Assembly: GCA_021018995.1 (NCBI GenBank)
Contig: CM037588.1
Span: forward strand, 85,037,765 to 85,101,764
DNA length: 64,000 bases
Origin: Chloranthus sessilifolius
Taxonomy: Eukaryota > Streptophyta > Magnoliopsida > Chloranthales > Chloranthaceae
Direction of reading: 5' to 3'
The number at the start of each line of letters is the position of its first letter. Position 1 is the stretch's first letter. Made by a program: the position numbers and the translations under genes. The notes under the pieces are model-generated. The model did not search any database and was not told the DNA's origin. It saw nothing but the letters and a program-made list of their open reading frames with translations. Of this stretch, positions 25,001-35,742 are shown piece by piece.

Positions 25001-27273
25001 GTGAATGCTTATACCTTAATGCTTGAATGTGAATGCTTAAACATGAATACTTGAACGTGAATGCTTGATAGACAATGACACGCCTGAATGTGAATGCTTT
25101 AACATGAATGCTTGAACGAGAATGCTTCAACGTGAATGCTTGAAAATGAATGCTTGAATGTGGATGCTTGATTGATAGTGGCACTCTTTAACATGAATGA
25201 TTGAACGTGAATGATTGAATGTGAGTACTTGAACTGAATGCTACAAAATGAATGCTTGATAGATAGTGACAAGCTTGAATGTGAATGCTAGCACGTTAAT
25301 GCTTCAACGTGAATGCTGGAACGTGAACGCTAGAACAAGAATGATACGGGAATCCATGAACATGAATGCATGAACATGAATACCTAAATGTGAATGCTTG
25401 AACATGAATGCCTGAACGTGAATGCTTGAACATGAATGCTTGATAGATAGTGACACGCTTGAATGTCAATGCTTGAACATTACTGCTTGAACGTGAACGC
25501 TTGAACATGAATGCTACGTGAATGCTTGAACATGAATGCTTGAACGCGAATGCTCGAACGTGAATGCTTGAACTTGAATGCTTGAACATGAATGGTTGAA
25601 CGTGATTGCTTGAACGTTAATGGTTGAACTTGAATGCTTGAACATGATTGCTTGAACGTAAATGCTTGAACTTGAATACTTGATCTTCAATGCTTGAACA
25701 TGTGAATTCTTGAACGGGAATGCTTGAACCCGAATATTTGAACGGGAATACTTGAACATGAATGCTTAAACGTGAATGCTTGAACATGAATGCTTGAACG
25801 TGAATGCTTGAACTTGAATGCTTGAATGTGTGACTTCTTGAATGTGAATTCTTTAACGGGAATGCTTGAACCTGAAAATTTGAACATGAATGCTTGAAGG
25901 TGAATACTTGAACTTCAATGCTCAAATGTGTGAATTATTGAACGTGAATTATTGGACGTGAATGCTTGAACTGAAATATTTGAATGTGAATGGTTGAACG
26001 TGAATGCTTGAACATAAAAGCTACCTGAATTCTTGAACGTGAATGAGTGAACGTGAGTACTTAAACGTTAATGCATGAACCTGAATGCTAGAACGTGATT
26101 GTTTGAAGATGAATGGTTGAACCTGAATGATTGAACGTGATTGCTTGAACGTGAATGCTTGAACTTGAATGCTTGAACGTGATGGCTTGAATGGCAATGC
26201 TACAATGTGAATGCATGAACGTGATTGATTTAACGTGAATGCTTGAGCGTGAAGAGTTGAAGATGAATGCCTGAACATGAATGCTTGATATATGTTACAC
26301 ACTTGAATGTGAATGCTTGAACATGAAAGGTAGAACATGAATGCTTGCTCGATAGTGACATGCTTGAAGGTGAATGCCTGAAAGTTAATGTTTAAATAAG
26401 AATGCTTGAATGTGATGGCTTGAAAGTGATTGCTTGAACGTGAATGCTTGAACGTGAATGCTTGAACTAGAATGCTTGAACGTGTCAATGCTTGAACGTG
26501 AATATTGGAACGTGAATATTTGAACATGAATGCTAGAACGTGAATGCTTGAACGTTAATGCTTGTACCTGAATGCTTGAATGTGAATGCTTAATCATCAA
26601 TGCTTGATCATGAATGCTAGAACAGGAACGCTAGATAGATTGTGACACGCTTGAACGTGAATGCTTTAACATGAAAGCTTGAACGTGAATTCTTGAACCT
26701 GAATGCTTGAATGTGAATGCTTGTACCTTAATGCTTGAACGTGAATGATTGATAAAAGGTGACACGCTTGAATGTGAATGCTTTAACATGAATGCCTGAA
26801 CGTGAATGCTCCAACTTCAATGCTTGAAAATGAAGGTTTGAACGTGAATGCTTGACTGATAGTGACATGCTTTAACATGAATGTTTAAACATGAATGCTT
26901 GAACGTGAATGATGGAATGTGAGTACTTGAACGTGAATGTTGCAACATGAATGCTTGATTGATAGTGACAGGCTGAACGTGAATGCTAGAATGTTAATGC
27001 ATGAACGTTAATGCTATAACATGAATGCTTGAACGTGAATTCTAGAACGTGGATGCTTCAACGTGAATGCTTGAAAATGAATTCTTGAATGTGAACGCTT
27101 GATTAATAGTGACATGCTTTAACTGGAATGTTTGAACATGAATGCTAGAATGTGAATGATTGAATGTGAATGCTACAACATGAATGCTTTATAGATAGTG
27201 ACACGCTTGAATGTGAATGCTAGCACATTAATGTTTGAACGTGAATGCTTGAACGCTAATGCTTTAACGTGAA
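13043..27273. repeat. Large minisatellite array, 14-bp unit GAACGTGAATGCTT
   Basis: About 14.2 kb of near-continuous tandem repeats. The basic unit is 14 bp, GAACGTGAATGCTT, with common variants GAACATGAATGCTT and GAATGTGAATGCTT, so the array has roughly a thousand units. About fifty times a unit is replaced by a 19-bp variant, GATAGATAGTGACACGCTT or a close relative. From about 16.8 kb onward the units are ordered in larger blocks. The left edge falls in mid-unit at the LTR end of element F. The right edge abuts the antisense ORF of element D. The minus strand lacks stop codons over long stretches because neither unit contains TAA, TAG or TGA on that strand; the resulting serine/histidine-rich reading frames are a by-product of the repeat. 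No gene is supported inside it. Confidence 0.97.
16845..26300. repeat. Higher-order block structure inside the minisatellite
   Basis: A recognisable sequence of variant units recurs. It begins with a shortened unit giving AATGCTACGTGAATCC near 16845, 19945, 22235, 23615 and 25340. Roughly 165-195 bp later comes a second shortened unit, ATGCTACGTGAATG, near 17030, 20110, 22430, 23810 (weak) and 25511. Then come stretches rich in AATTCTTGAACGGGAATG and CCTGAATATTTGAAC. Stretches around 17593-17790 and 20655-20850 match almost base for base. Block lengths are unequal, about 1.4 to 3.1 kb. Confidence 0.65.
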
Positions 27274-28559
27274 GTTCCTCCATTGTGGGATCTTCTTCAT
27301 GCGACGGCCTCTTTTTGGGAAGTGGGCACCCATGTTTTCCGATTCGGGAATTATGAGTTGACTCCTACGCTCGAAGAGCTCTCCAACCTATCGGGCATGA
27401 AGCTTCATAGAGGTCTCGCCAAAGTGGTGCCAAAACTGGGCTACGCTAAAGCCGTCCATGTGAAGTTAGGTTTGAAAAAATATGATTATGAGAAAAGTCT
27501 CATTGGTGGGCCCACCAGGTGTTCGGTGAAATTCTTGAGAGAACTTTTCGACAATGAAAGCCTACGAAAGTTGCCGACTAGGAACGCTTATAATGTGAAG
27601 GCTTTTGCTCTCAGTCTTATCTCTGAGGTTCTCTTCTATACGGGAGCTGAGAGCTTCTCATTGTCACTTTACGACGTTTTGGCAGAATTGGAAGTAGGTC
27701 ATTCTGTGATGCATCTAGTCCTAGCGGAGCTCTACCGCTGCTTTGATGTCTTTGCTCTGGGCAAGGTGAAGTGCCTTAGGGGATGTCCACTTCCATTCCA
27801 GGTTTGGCTAGGGGGGCACCTTGCTTCTCGTGGTGAGGTGGCCTGTAACTTTTTAGGCAGGTGCCACATGCTACCCTAGGGGAATTTGAAGCTTTGGTTG
27901 GCGGATGATGAGTTGGTGTGGAGGTTCCCTTGGTTAGACCAGACTATCTCGGTGGTCCGCTCTAGAGATCATTAAGGCATCACTCTCCTCGGCCTGACTG
28001 GTAGTACCCACTACCTCCCATTTCGAGTGCTGTGCCAGTTTGGTTGTTCTCAGCAAGTGCCCTGTGCGGCAAAGCCCCCTCTATGTGATTTGATCTTTTC
28101 TAGGAGGTCCTCTGGGAACATGGATAGGATAGCTACCCTCTGGGAGATGTGTCAGTTGACACTCATGTGTGATTTGGAGCAGGGGAATTTGGTTATGTAC
28201 TCTCCCGAGTATGAAGCTTGGCTACTATTCGAGGGATCTTCTATTGATCACTTGGCTAAAATGGATTCGTCACTTTGATCTTGTCTTGAGCTACTGATGG
28301 ACGAGAAGTGCATCTTGCATGATTATTCAGAGAAATACAAACTTAGAGCAGAGGTAGCAAAAGCCAGGGCTGGCATTGGAGTGTGAGGTCCTTCGTTTGA
28401 AGAGGGCTTTGAGTGACGCTCTTGGTGCCACAGATGTTTCCCGGAAGCGGTATAAGAGCCTTCATGGCCGTTGGATGACAGAGCGGGACGTATAAGAGGA
28501 TGTCCTAATTGCAGAGATTTGCGCCTTGAAGCGTGAGCTGGGTCGTTGACTCTATCCTG
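27274..28559 (+). pseudogene. Extra ORF antisense to element D, plant-mobile-domain-like
   Basis: On the plus strand, opposite to D's pol, a reading region starts flush with the end of the minisatellite. Its first 198-residue part contains FRFGNYELTPTLEELSNLSG, followed by a predicted all-helical region and ending near 27879. A later part, 28027-28278, includes CQFGCSQQVPCA and RIATLWEMC. The end, about 28290-28400, is charged and likely coiled coil (EKYKLRAEVAKARAG). The 'FG.yELTPTLEEl..L.G' signature resembles the plant mobile domain and related domains that occur in extra ORFs of Tat-lineage retrotransposons, some of which are antisense. The N-terminal portion is missing at the array edge. 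It is broken at several places. The domain assignment is from memory of the family and needs a profile search. Confidence 0.6.
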
Positions 28560-30130
28560 CACATACTTTTTACATAGATCAAATCATAGAAAGGAGCGTA
28601 AGAAACCCCTATTAGATACATATTTTTGGTATACATATTTTCCTTATATTTTTTTTGTTGTTTTTGTACTTCAGTAAAAAAAGAAAGAAAGAAGCTAGAT
28701 AGAAGCTAGACATCACACATATTATTTTTTTGGGATGTGGTGTCGGCCTGGTACAGACTTGTAAGTGAAAAGGAAATCGATCTTTTTACAAGGATTTTAT
28801 CTTCTTTGATTCATTTATGTAAAATGAGAAAAATGGGGTATTATGCTAGCCATTCCTTTGGGGATGTGGCACACACAGTGCGGCGTGTGAAAATGGGAAG
28901 GAAAAATGTATTATCTTTTACGAAAGTGGCATTTCCGGTCATCAAGCCAATCATCCCGGAGTGAGGCGTGCACAGTGTTGGGAAAAGAAAATTATTAACT
29001 CTTTTTGTGGTCTTTTTTTCTTTTTCTTTTTTTTGGTTTGATGCCTTAATTATCGGGGGATGACAGGTTCTCTTTTGAGCATGGTCGAACCGCTCTTTCA
29101 CATGATTGGGTTCGAGTGAGGTTAACAATTTTTACTGAGGCCAGAACATCCATCCCTTTGGATCGAATCGACCTTCTCTCCTTATCTTGGGTCATACGTT
29201 TGACGGTGCGGCCATTTAAGACATTCTTGGTTGGGACCCTGATTTGAGCTAACATGAGCGGCTCGATCGAAAATCGGGTGTACGGGAGGGTAACCAAGGG
29301 ATCATACTTATTATCTTTTAACTTTCTTCTTTTCAACATTCTTACTCACAACGCCCAAGGTGGGTTTTCGTCGTGCCAGTTGTTTCCCTCTTTTTACCCA
29401 TAGCGCCCTCTCGGGTTTTCACTATGTCCATGGGTATGCATTTTTATCCTAGGTGCCCTTTTAGGTTTTCACCTAGTTTGCATAAACTCGTTGTTTTTAC
29501 CCATGGCGCCCTTTTAAGTTTTCACCACGTCCTTTTTTTCTTTGAGCTTGTATATTTATTTTCTCTTTATTTTCTCCTTTTTTTTTATCAAAGGCCACGA
29601 CATGGACATCGATTCCGTCATAGCCGGATAGATGGGATTCTTTTGTCTCCTCACAGCCTTGCTCATGTTGACTCAATGGATACTATGACTGCTTGCAGAC
29701 CTTTAATGAGGGCTTTCTCTCGGGTTGTATCATGGCCATGGGATAGGTTAGGAACTTTGAAGGTTTTCTTGATAGGGTTTCAGTTGCCATAATATACTTC
29801 TTCCTTGGGGAATTTTGATTGTACATGCCCCACTTTTCTTTTATATTTTTTGTTCTCTTTTTTTTGCTTTTCATTCAGACATCTTCTTTTTGGGATTTCG
29901 CTTTTCTGATATTTTTGGATTTGATAGCAACTCTTTTTCTCCTTTTTTGTTGGTATTATACACACATTTTTTTAGAGGGGTTTATGAAAGAATGGTCGAC
30001 GGATCAACGGGGGTAGCAAAGGGTCATTTAGGGACACTTTTTGGCTACTGAGCTTTGAAATGATGGCCTCTTTGTAAAGTGTCCTTAAGCAGTCATGTAT
30101 CCATTTCTGTCAATACTTACCTTGCCGCGG
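28560..30130. other. Element D spacer between integrase and antisense ORF
   Basis: No gene is supported. The stretch is T-rich on the plus strand. Its notable content is a short repeat at about 29345-29540. Confidence 0.6.
29345..29540. repeat. Short repeat, GGCGCCCTTTTAGGTTTTCACC type
   Basis: Four or five diverged copies of a motif of about 20-25 bp built around GCGCCC followed by TTTTCACC, spaced 50-60 bp apart (ACGCCCAAGGTGGGTTTTCG, then copies near 29400, 29450 and 29505). They lie in D's spacer. Confidence 0.6.
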
Positions 30131-30137
30131 AGTAGAA

Positions 30138-31294
30138 TCATCGGACGTATCTAGTGTCGATGGGCTCAGGAAAGTGATCTGCGTCCATGGTGGTGAGGTG
30201 GATCACGTATCTCGGTAACACTTCTCGGATGACATAAGGTCCTTCCCAATTGGGTTTGAACTTCCCTCTCGGATCGGCATGGAGGGACGGGAAGACTTTC
30301 TTGAGTACGGTGTCTCCCACCTTCAAATCTCAGTCGTGGACACGTTTGTTGTAAGCGCATGCAATTCACCCTTGATAAACTTGGGTATGACACAAGGCAA
30401 GGAGCCTTTTCTCATCCAATAGGTTCAACTACTCAAAGCAGGATCTCTCTCTTTCAGCCTTGGGTAGGCCTGACTCCATGAGAATGCGAAGCGACGGTAC
30501 TTCAACTTCAACTGGCAGGATGGCCTCAGTCCCATACACAAGGGAGAATGGTGTTGCCCCTATAGCGGTGCGATCGATGTTTTGTAGGCCCATAAAGCAA
30601 ATGGTAACATTTCACTCTAATCTCAATAAGTGACGACCATCTTTTGAAGGATGCAGATGGCCGTCTTATTGGCGACCTCCACAGACCCATTGGTTTGTGG
30701 CCGATACTGTGATGAGTGATGGTGCTTGATTTTGTACTGCTCACAGAAGGCCCTGATGTTCTTATTCGTGAAGTTCGTGCCATTATCAGTGATGATATCC
30801 TTGGGTACGCCAAATCGGCAAACTATGTTGCTCTTGATGAATTTCTCAACGTGCCCGACCGTGATGTTTGTGTAGGACACTGCCTCTACCCATTTGGTGA
30901 AGTACTCAATGGCGATGAGGATGAACTGATATCCCTTTGATGCTTTTAGACTTTTCTGATGACGTCGAGGCCCCAAGTGGCGAATGGCCATGGAGTGGTC
31001 ATGCTGTGAAGATCTATAGCTGGAGCATGTATCAGGCTGGAGTGCTCTTGACATTTACAGTATTTTTGAATGTGTTTGCAATAATCAGATTCCATAGGGG
31101 TCCAGAAGTATCCTTGGCATAAAATATTTTTAGTGAGTATATGGCCATTGACGTGGGCACTGCATACTCTCTCGTGAATCTCCTTCATGATGTTTGCTGC
31201 CTCGCCTTCAATTAGGCATCGGAGTAGGATAATGTTATATGACCGCTTGTTGAGACACTCGCCGCAGATGACGTAATTCGCTGCTAGACACTGA
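30138..31294 (-). pseudogene. Element D integrase
   Basis: The minus strand encodes an integrase of Tat/Ogre type. The zinc-binding N-terminal region is near 30950-31188 (VCSAHVNGHILTKNILCQGY, then CKHIQKYCKCQ). The catalytic core near 30630-30930 has EYFTKWVEA, IITDNGTNF and YRPQTNGSVEVANK. A C-terminal domain near 30138-30326 has GKFKPNWEGPYVIREVL. The sequence is clearly distinct from the Athila-type integrases of A, B and C. Element B lies between it and D's RNase H. It is broken at a few places. Confidence 0.88.
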
Positions 31295-31299
31295 ATGGT
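31295..31299. repeat. Target site duplication of element B, left copy (ATGGT)
   Basis: ATGGT directly precedes the TGTTGG end of B's 3' LTR. The same five bases follow B's 5' LTR at 61541-61545. Five-base duplication is usual for LTR retrotransposon integrases. Confidence 0.88.
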
Positions 31300-32440
31300 T
31301 GTTGGTTATCTCATATGATGTTTGTTATTGGTGAGAAAACAGCGATGAAGAAAAATAAATAAAAAAGTGAAGAGATGGAAAGTGGTTAAATTAGCAAGTC
31401 TGAAATACAAAGCCTGCAAGATATAGGACTGTTGTAGTATGTTTTGAGTAAGTAAGAGTTTGTCCCACAGAGAAATTGATCTAGAATCCAAAATGGGTTA
31501 TATTAGTAGGCCTTCAGAACTGGTTACATATTTGACAATCCTAGCAAAAGGGAGTTGAGTGTCACAACTACACTAAACTAACACTAAAAGAAGAGAAAGA
31601 AAGTGCAGTCCTATAACTCAGATAAAATTGATGGGAAGTAGGCAATTAAGCTAAGGTTATTTCAGTTCTATAACCCAGATTTAGGGTTGTCTCTACAGCA
31701 ATCCATAAGATGGCTACAAGCACATCTGTAAGGTGGAGGTATCTAATTCAACTCTTATGATTTGACCTGGTCTCTTAAGGCTATAACCTATCCACTTCAA
31801 TGGTCATAGGCTATCCAATAGAGAGGATCAAACCACATGAATCAAATCAGAAAACCAATCTGATCCAAGAGAATGGCCTGATCTTAAGGTTATAACCTAT
31901 CCACTTAAATGGTCACAGATTATTCAATAGATGTCCTCCACTAAATGGATCAAATTAGAATATTAACATCATAAAAGACACCATGTTTGCCAGGCTACAA
32001 GCTCAGGCATCCATGAGAGCAAATAGCTCTTGAAAAACCAGTGGAAACCACAATTGTTCAAAGGCTATTTGGGAACTTAAATGCACTTGGTCATTGCAGC
32101 AAAAGGGCTTGCAATGACTCACCTCACAAGGCTGCAATCTCTATAGAGAAACCAAATCTAACATCTGATGATGGTCATGTAAAACAGAGGAGAGTTGTTC
32201 CTGCTACAACCTCTCATAAGGCTACAAGCTCAAGTGCAGAGGAGAAGAATCCTTCTCAGATCTGTGGTTTGGAATCACCCTAGGGCTATAGTCTATCCAC
32301 TCAAATGGTCACAAGCTATCCACAGAGGCTATCCAAGTCATAGAGATCTGAGATGGAGCATGATAATTGTTGCTACCACCATGGTCATAAGGCTACAAGC
32401 TCAAGCTTTCATGGGGATTACAAATCAGCTAAAATCCTAA
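31300..32440 (-). repeat. Partial 3' LTR of element B
   Basis: It matches 58867-60037 of the 5' LTR over its whole length, apart from an indel of about 50 bp near 31610. It stops at ATCCTAA, after which unrelated sequence begins. It contains an 80-codon open frame on the plus strand (32041-32283) that is also present in the 5' LTR. Confidence 0.88.
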
Positions 32441-35225
32441 GGCTGCGTTCGAGAGTTTTTTCAGGCCAGATTCTGCCCAGATTCTAAGATAATAGGCAAA
32501 ATCAGAGTTAGGACCACGTTCGGGAGTTGTTGTTGGGAACTGGGAATCAGAGCTTTTTCCGAGTGAAAAGGACGTTTGAACGTCTGAGCAAATTGCTCGG
32601 ATTAGCTCAGATTCTGACCTCAGATTTGGTTCTGTTGAGTATACTTCAGGATGGAAGAACAGGGGATTAATACTTCCACCCAACTATTTTCCAACGGCTA
32701 TTTTCTGGTATGTCTTCTCTTGCATCTGCAAGTTTTTGCAAGAGATTGAAATATCTGAGCAGATCATTTTTACATTTGCTTTCGGACTACCTAATGCCCC
32801 TCGGAGACCTCCTACCACAACGAAGAAATGAACAAAGTAAGGTTTTTTATTTTATTTTTCTTTGATTTTTAAACCCTACTTTATTTTATTTGTTTGATTT
32901 TTTTAAATTATTGATTGTTCATACTTCATACTTGTTTAGATTGAACCCTAAATCCCTAATTTTTAAATATTGCCTTTGGTTTTCTAAACCATAACTTCTA
33001 AATCCATAATCTTTACGAGTTTGCACATCAAACCCAGGTTTTTAAAACATTGATTTTGATTTCTACATTCCTTAGTAGATCATTTTTAAATTATATTGTT
33101 TTGTTTCACATTTCTACTGACTAGATTTATGCCAATTTGTTGTTGTTTAATTACTTGTTTTAGTTATATATCAAGATCTGGAAATCAAGTCAATCTCATG
33201 AATTTGTATTCATGTACTTGTTTACATATTTCTATTCATGAAATTAAATCGATCTCTTAAGGAGAGATTAACTTTGATAGAATTAGGGAGCGGGAGCTGG
33301 ATCCATCTAAGAAAAGAATTTGTGCATCAATGCTAGTTTAGGAGGAGATAAGAAAATGGTTCACTCAAAAGTGAAAATTAATTGAAAAAAAGGAAAATTA
33401 TTTACTCAATTCTGATTCTCTGTTTTTGACTCAAACTAGTTTGACACATCAAGAATGCACCTCAGGTACAATAGGTGAGAATGTTGCTTTCCATCTTTTT
33501 TAGAGTTTTATTTATTTCTCTTTAGATCTTATATTTTGTGATTATTGTCTATAAAAGTAAGTTTTGTAAAACAACTAAAACATCTGTTGACCATCGGGTG
33601 CTCCCCTTTTAAGAAAATCTTTCGTCACTGACAGCGTGCAAGTGTAGTTACTAGTTGGAAAGAGGAGCGAGTGTATTTATTAATTGGAAAGAAGGGCATG
33701 GTTTGATTCTAAGATTGTCACATTTTAGCTTTAAGGCTTAGTCTCTTACTCATGCATCTGACCGATGATAGTAATAATTCATCGCTTGTAATTCTATTGT
33801 CAGCTTCTTCAAGAAATGTAGTTAGAAATATATTTAAATTCCCTGCTAAATAATTAAGTTGGGTACTTTTGTGGTTCTTTGGTTGTTGTTATTGAAGTCC
33901 AGTACTTTTCTTGCAAACAATTTTTAATTGAAGCTCCACCATTCTATTCAACCAATCCTGTTCTACATTTTCTTGGAAAGTTTCTTCTGATTCCCCCTTT
34001 TTGAATGCCTCTTTCAATAAACTATCCTGAAGGATGTCACTGGAAGGCCTTTCTCATAGACTAATTTTGATCTTTATATGCAATTTCTATTGATATACAG
34101 TAAGTTTCTCTTTTGAAGTTCTTTCTTGAGCTATGCCCACTTGCCTAACTCTCAGACTTCCAACTTCTTTTACTTGCATAAAGTGCTTTGCTAAAGTCCA
34201 ATTTCAAGCGTGTTACTCATTTGATTCTTTAAACGATATCTAGAACTTTGAAAGTCCACCAAAGCTTAAGCTCCATTTTGTTCAGTTGGCCCAAAGACAA
34301 TCCAATTGGACTCTGTGAATGGAAAACAGGTTTCACATTCATTTACAATGTAAATTAATGGGGATTAGTGATGAAACTCCATGTTGATATGGGAAATGGA
34401 ACCTAAGAGTTAGGCTCATGCTAACCTAGTTAACCTATGTACGGCTTCTAGTGACATTATAGAGTAAATTGTCAAAGTTTTAGGGGTTTGAAATTTCGAT
34501 ACCAAATTTTCCATTTGTAAGTGATTGCAATATAGTAACTCTTAGTGTCCAAATATGCATACCAGGTTTGGGTTAGGAGAATGGTTGAATACAAAGCAAT
34601 GTGTGGTGTGTTGTTGTTATTGCATGCATTTCAAGATCAGTCATAAAACCATGCATTGGCATTCATCTTGCTTTGAAAATAGCAGATTAAAATCCCTTCT
34701 ATAGAGGCTCCACCTTATAGTGTTTAGAAGTTGACATATCATGGCAGAAGTCCTTTGAAAGAATGGGTTTTATTTACCTTGTACCAACTAAAGGTACATG
34801 ATATAGAATCCACAGATATATCCGTCCAATCTACACTTATCATGTCCTTCCAAAGAATATATTTTCATGGACTCACCCTTGAGCCCAATCTACAAGCAAA
34901 ACAAGAAAGACTCTAAACAATGTGTTTCATCTGCGATTCCAAAAAGGGTAATGATAAAAGGAAATGTTATGACTTAACATAACTTATATAATCAGATCAA
35001 GGCGTAAAAGGAAATGTTACGACTTATGATCCTGAACAATGACAATTTTTGGGTAGACTAGTTCTCCTAGGTCTTGAGGACAGAGTGAGGGCTTTGGCTC
35101 CGTGTCCCCTCATTTTCTGCACTTGTCTTTTTGTAGCCAATCACAACTTGAGTCAGAGGCTTTATGCCCATGACTTGAGTGAGAGTATTGTTACACTATA
35201 TTGGTAATGATCCTCTCACTCGAGT

Positions 35226-35254
35226 CACGGTATGACTCGAGCTGTCATACCGTG
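35226..35254. repeat. Perfect inverted repeat with 11-bp arms
   Basis: CACGGTATGAC and GTCATACCGTG flank the seven bases TCGAGCT. A second palindrome, GAGTCAC-AC-GTGACTC, lies at 35313-35328, and the word ACTCGAGTC or TTGAGTC recurs about six times in 35150-35335. Together this looks like part of a hairpin-rich miniature element, but I could not set its ends. Confidence 0.6.
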
Positions 35255-35350
35255 AGCCATCCATGTCACTGTCAAAGGTTGACCGTGCATGAAGTGAACG
35301 GTCTCACAACTTGAGTCACACGTGACTCGAGTCCTATGATCATTTCCATA

Positions 35351-35380
35351 TTATATATATATATAAATATATATATATAG
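35351..35380. repeat. AT microsatellite
   Basis: An almost pure TA dinucleotide run of about 28 bp with one AA interruption. Confidence 0.85.
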
Positions 35381-35742
35381 ACAGACATGAACCAAAAACG
35401 TGTCATGATTATCATAAAGATCTTAGATGGGTGAAGTAGTGATGGATAAGATCGGTTCTCTTTTTAACTTCTACGGCTATTGTGTGCCAATGTGAAAAAA
35501 CAGTGAACTAGATAGGGTACATAAACTACCTTAAAAAGGACATGGAATAATACAAAAGTTAAGGAAAGCACGGCTAAAAAAAAGGGACCGAGAAGAAAAG
35601 AGAACAGAACATTGAGCTATTGCAACTATGACCACCAACGATACTTAAAAAGTTAATTGAATATGATAGTATAAAGGAGTGCCAGAAATGAAGAAGCAGA
35701 AACTAGCTTAAAACAGACCTGTTGGAGATGAGTTGTAGCTAC

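Noticed and set aside
12978-27240. Dozens of overlapping minus-strand open frames (60-216 codons) with Ser/His-rich repeats
   Set aside because: They follow from the stop-free repeat unit in all three frames and share one 14-residue cycle; there is no start context, splice pattern or unique domain to support a gene.
13043-27273. CRISPR-like or telomere-like array
   Set aside because: The units are contiguous, with no unique spacers, and the 14-bp unit does not resemble plant telomere repeats.
29373-30051. Phe-rich plus-strand open frames in D's spacer
   Set aside because: They come from T-rich sequence and show no domain or conserved start.
30716-31122. Plus-strand open frames over D's integrase
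   Set aside because: Shadows of the minus-strand integrase motifs.
34731-34916. A 61-codon plus-strand open frame in the foreign segment
   Set aside because: Short, isolated, without a recognisable motif; chance length in AT-rich DNA.
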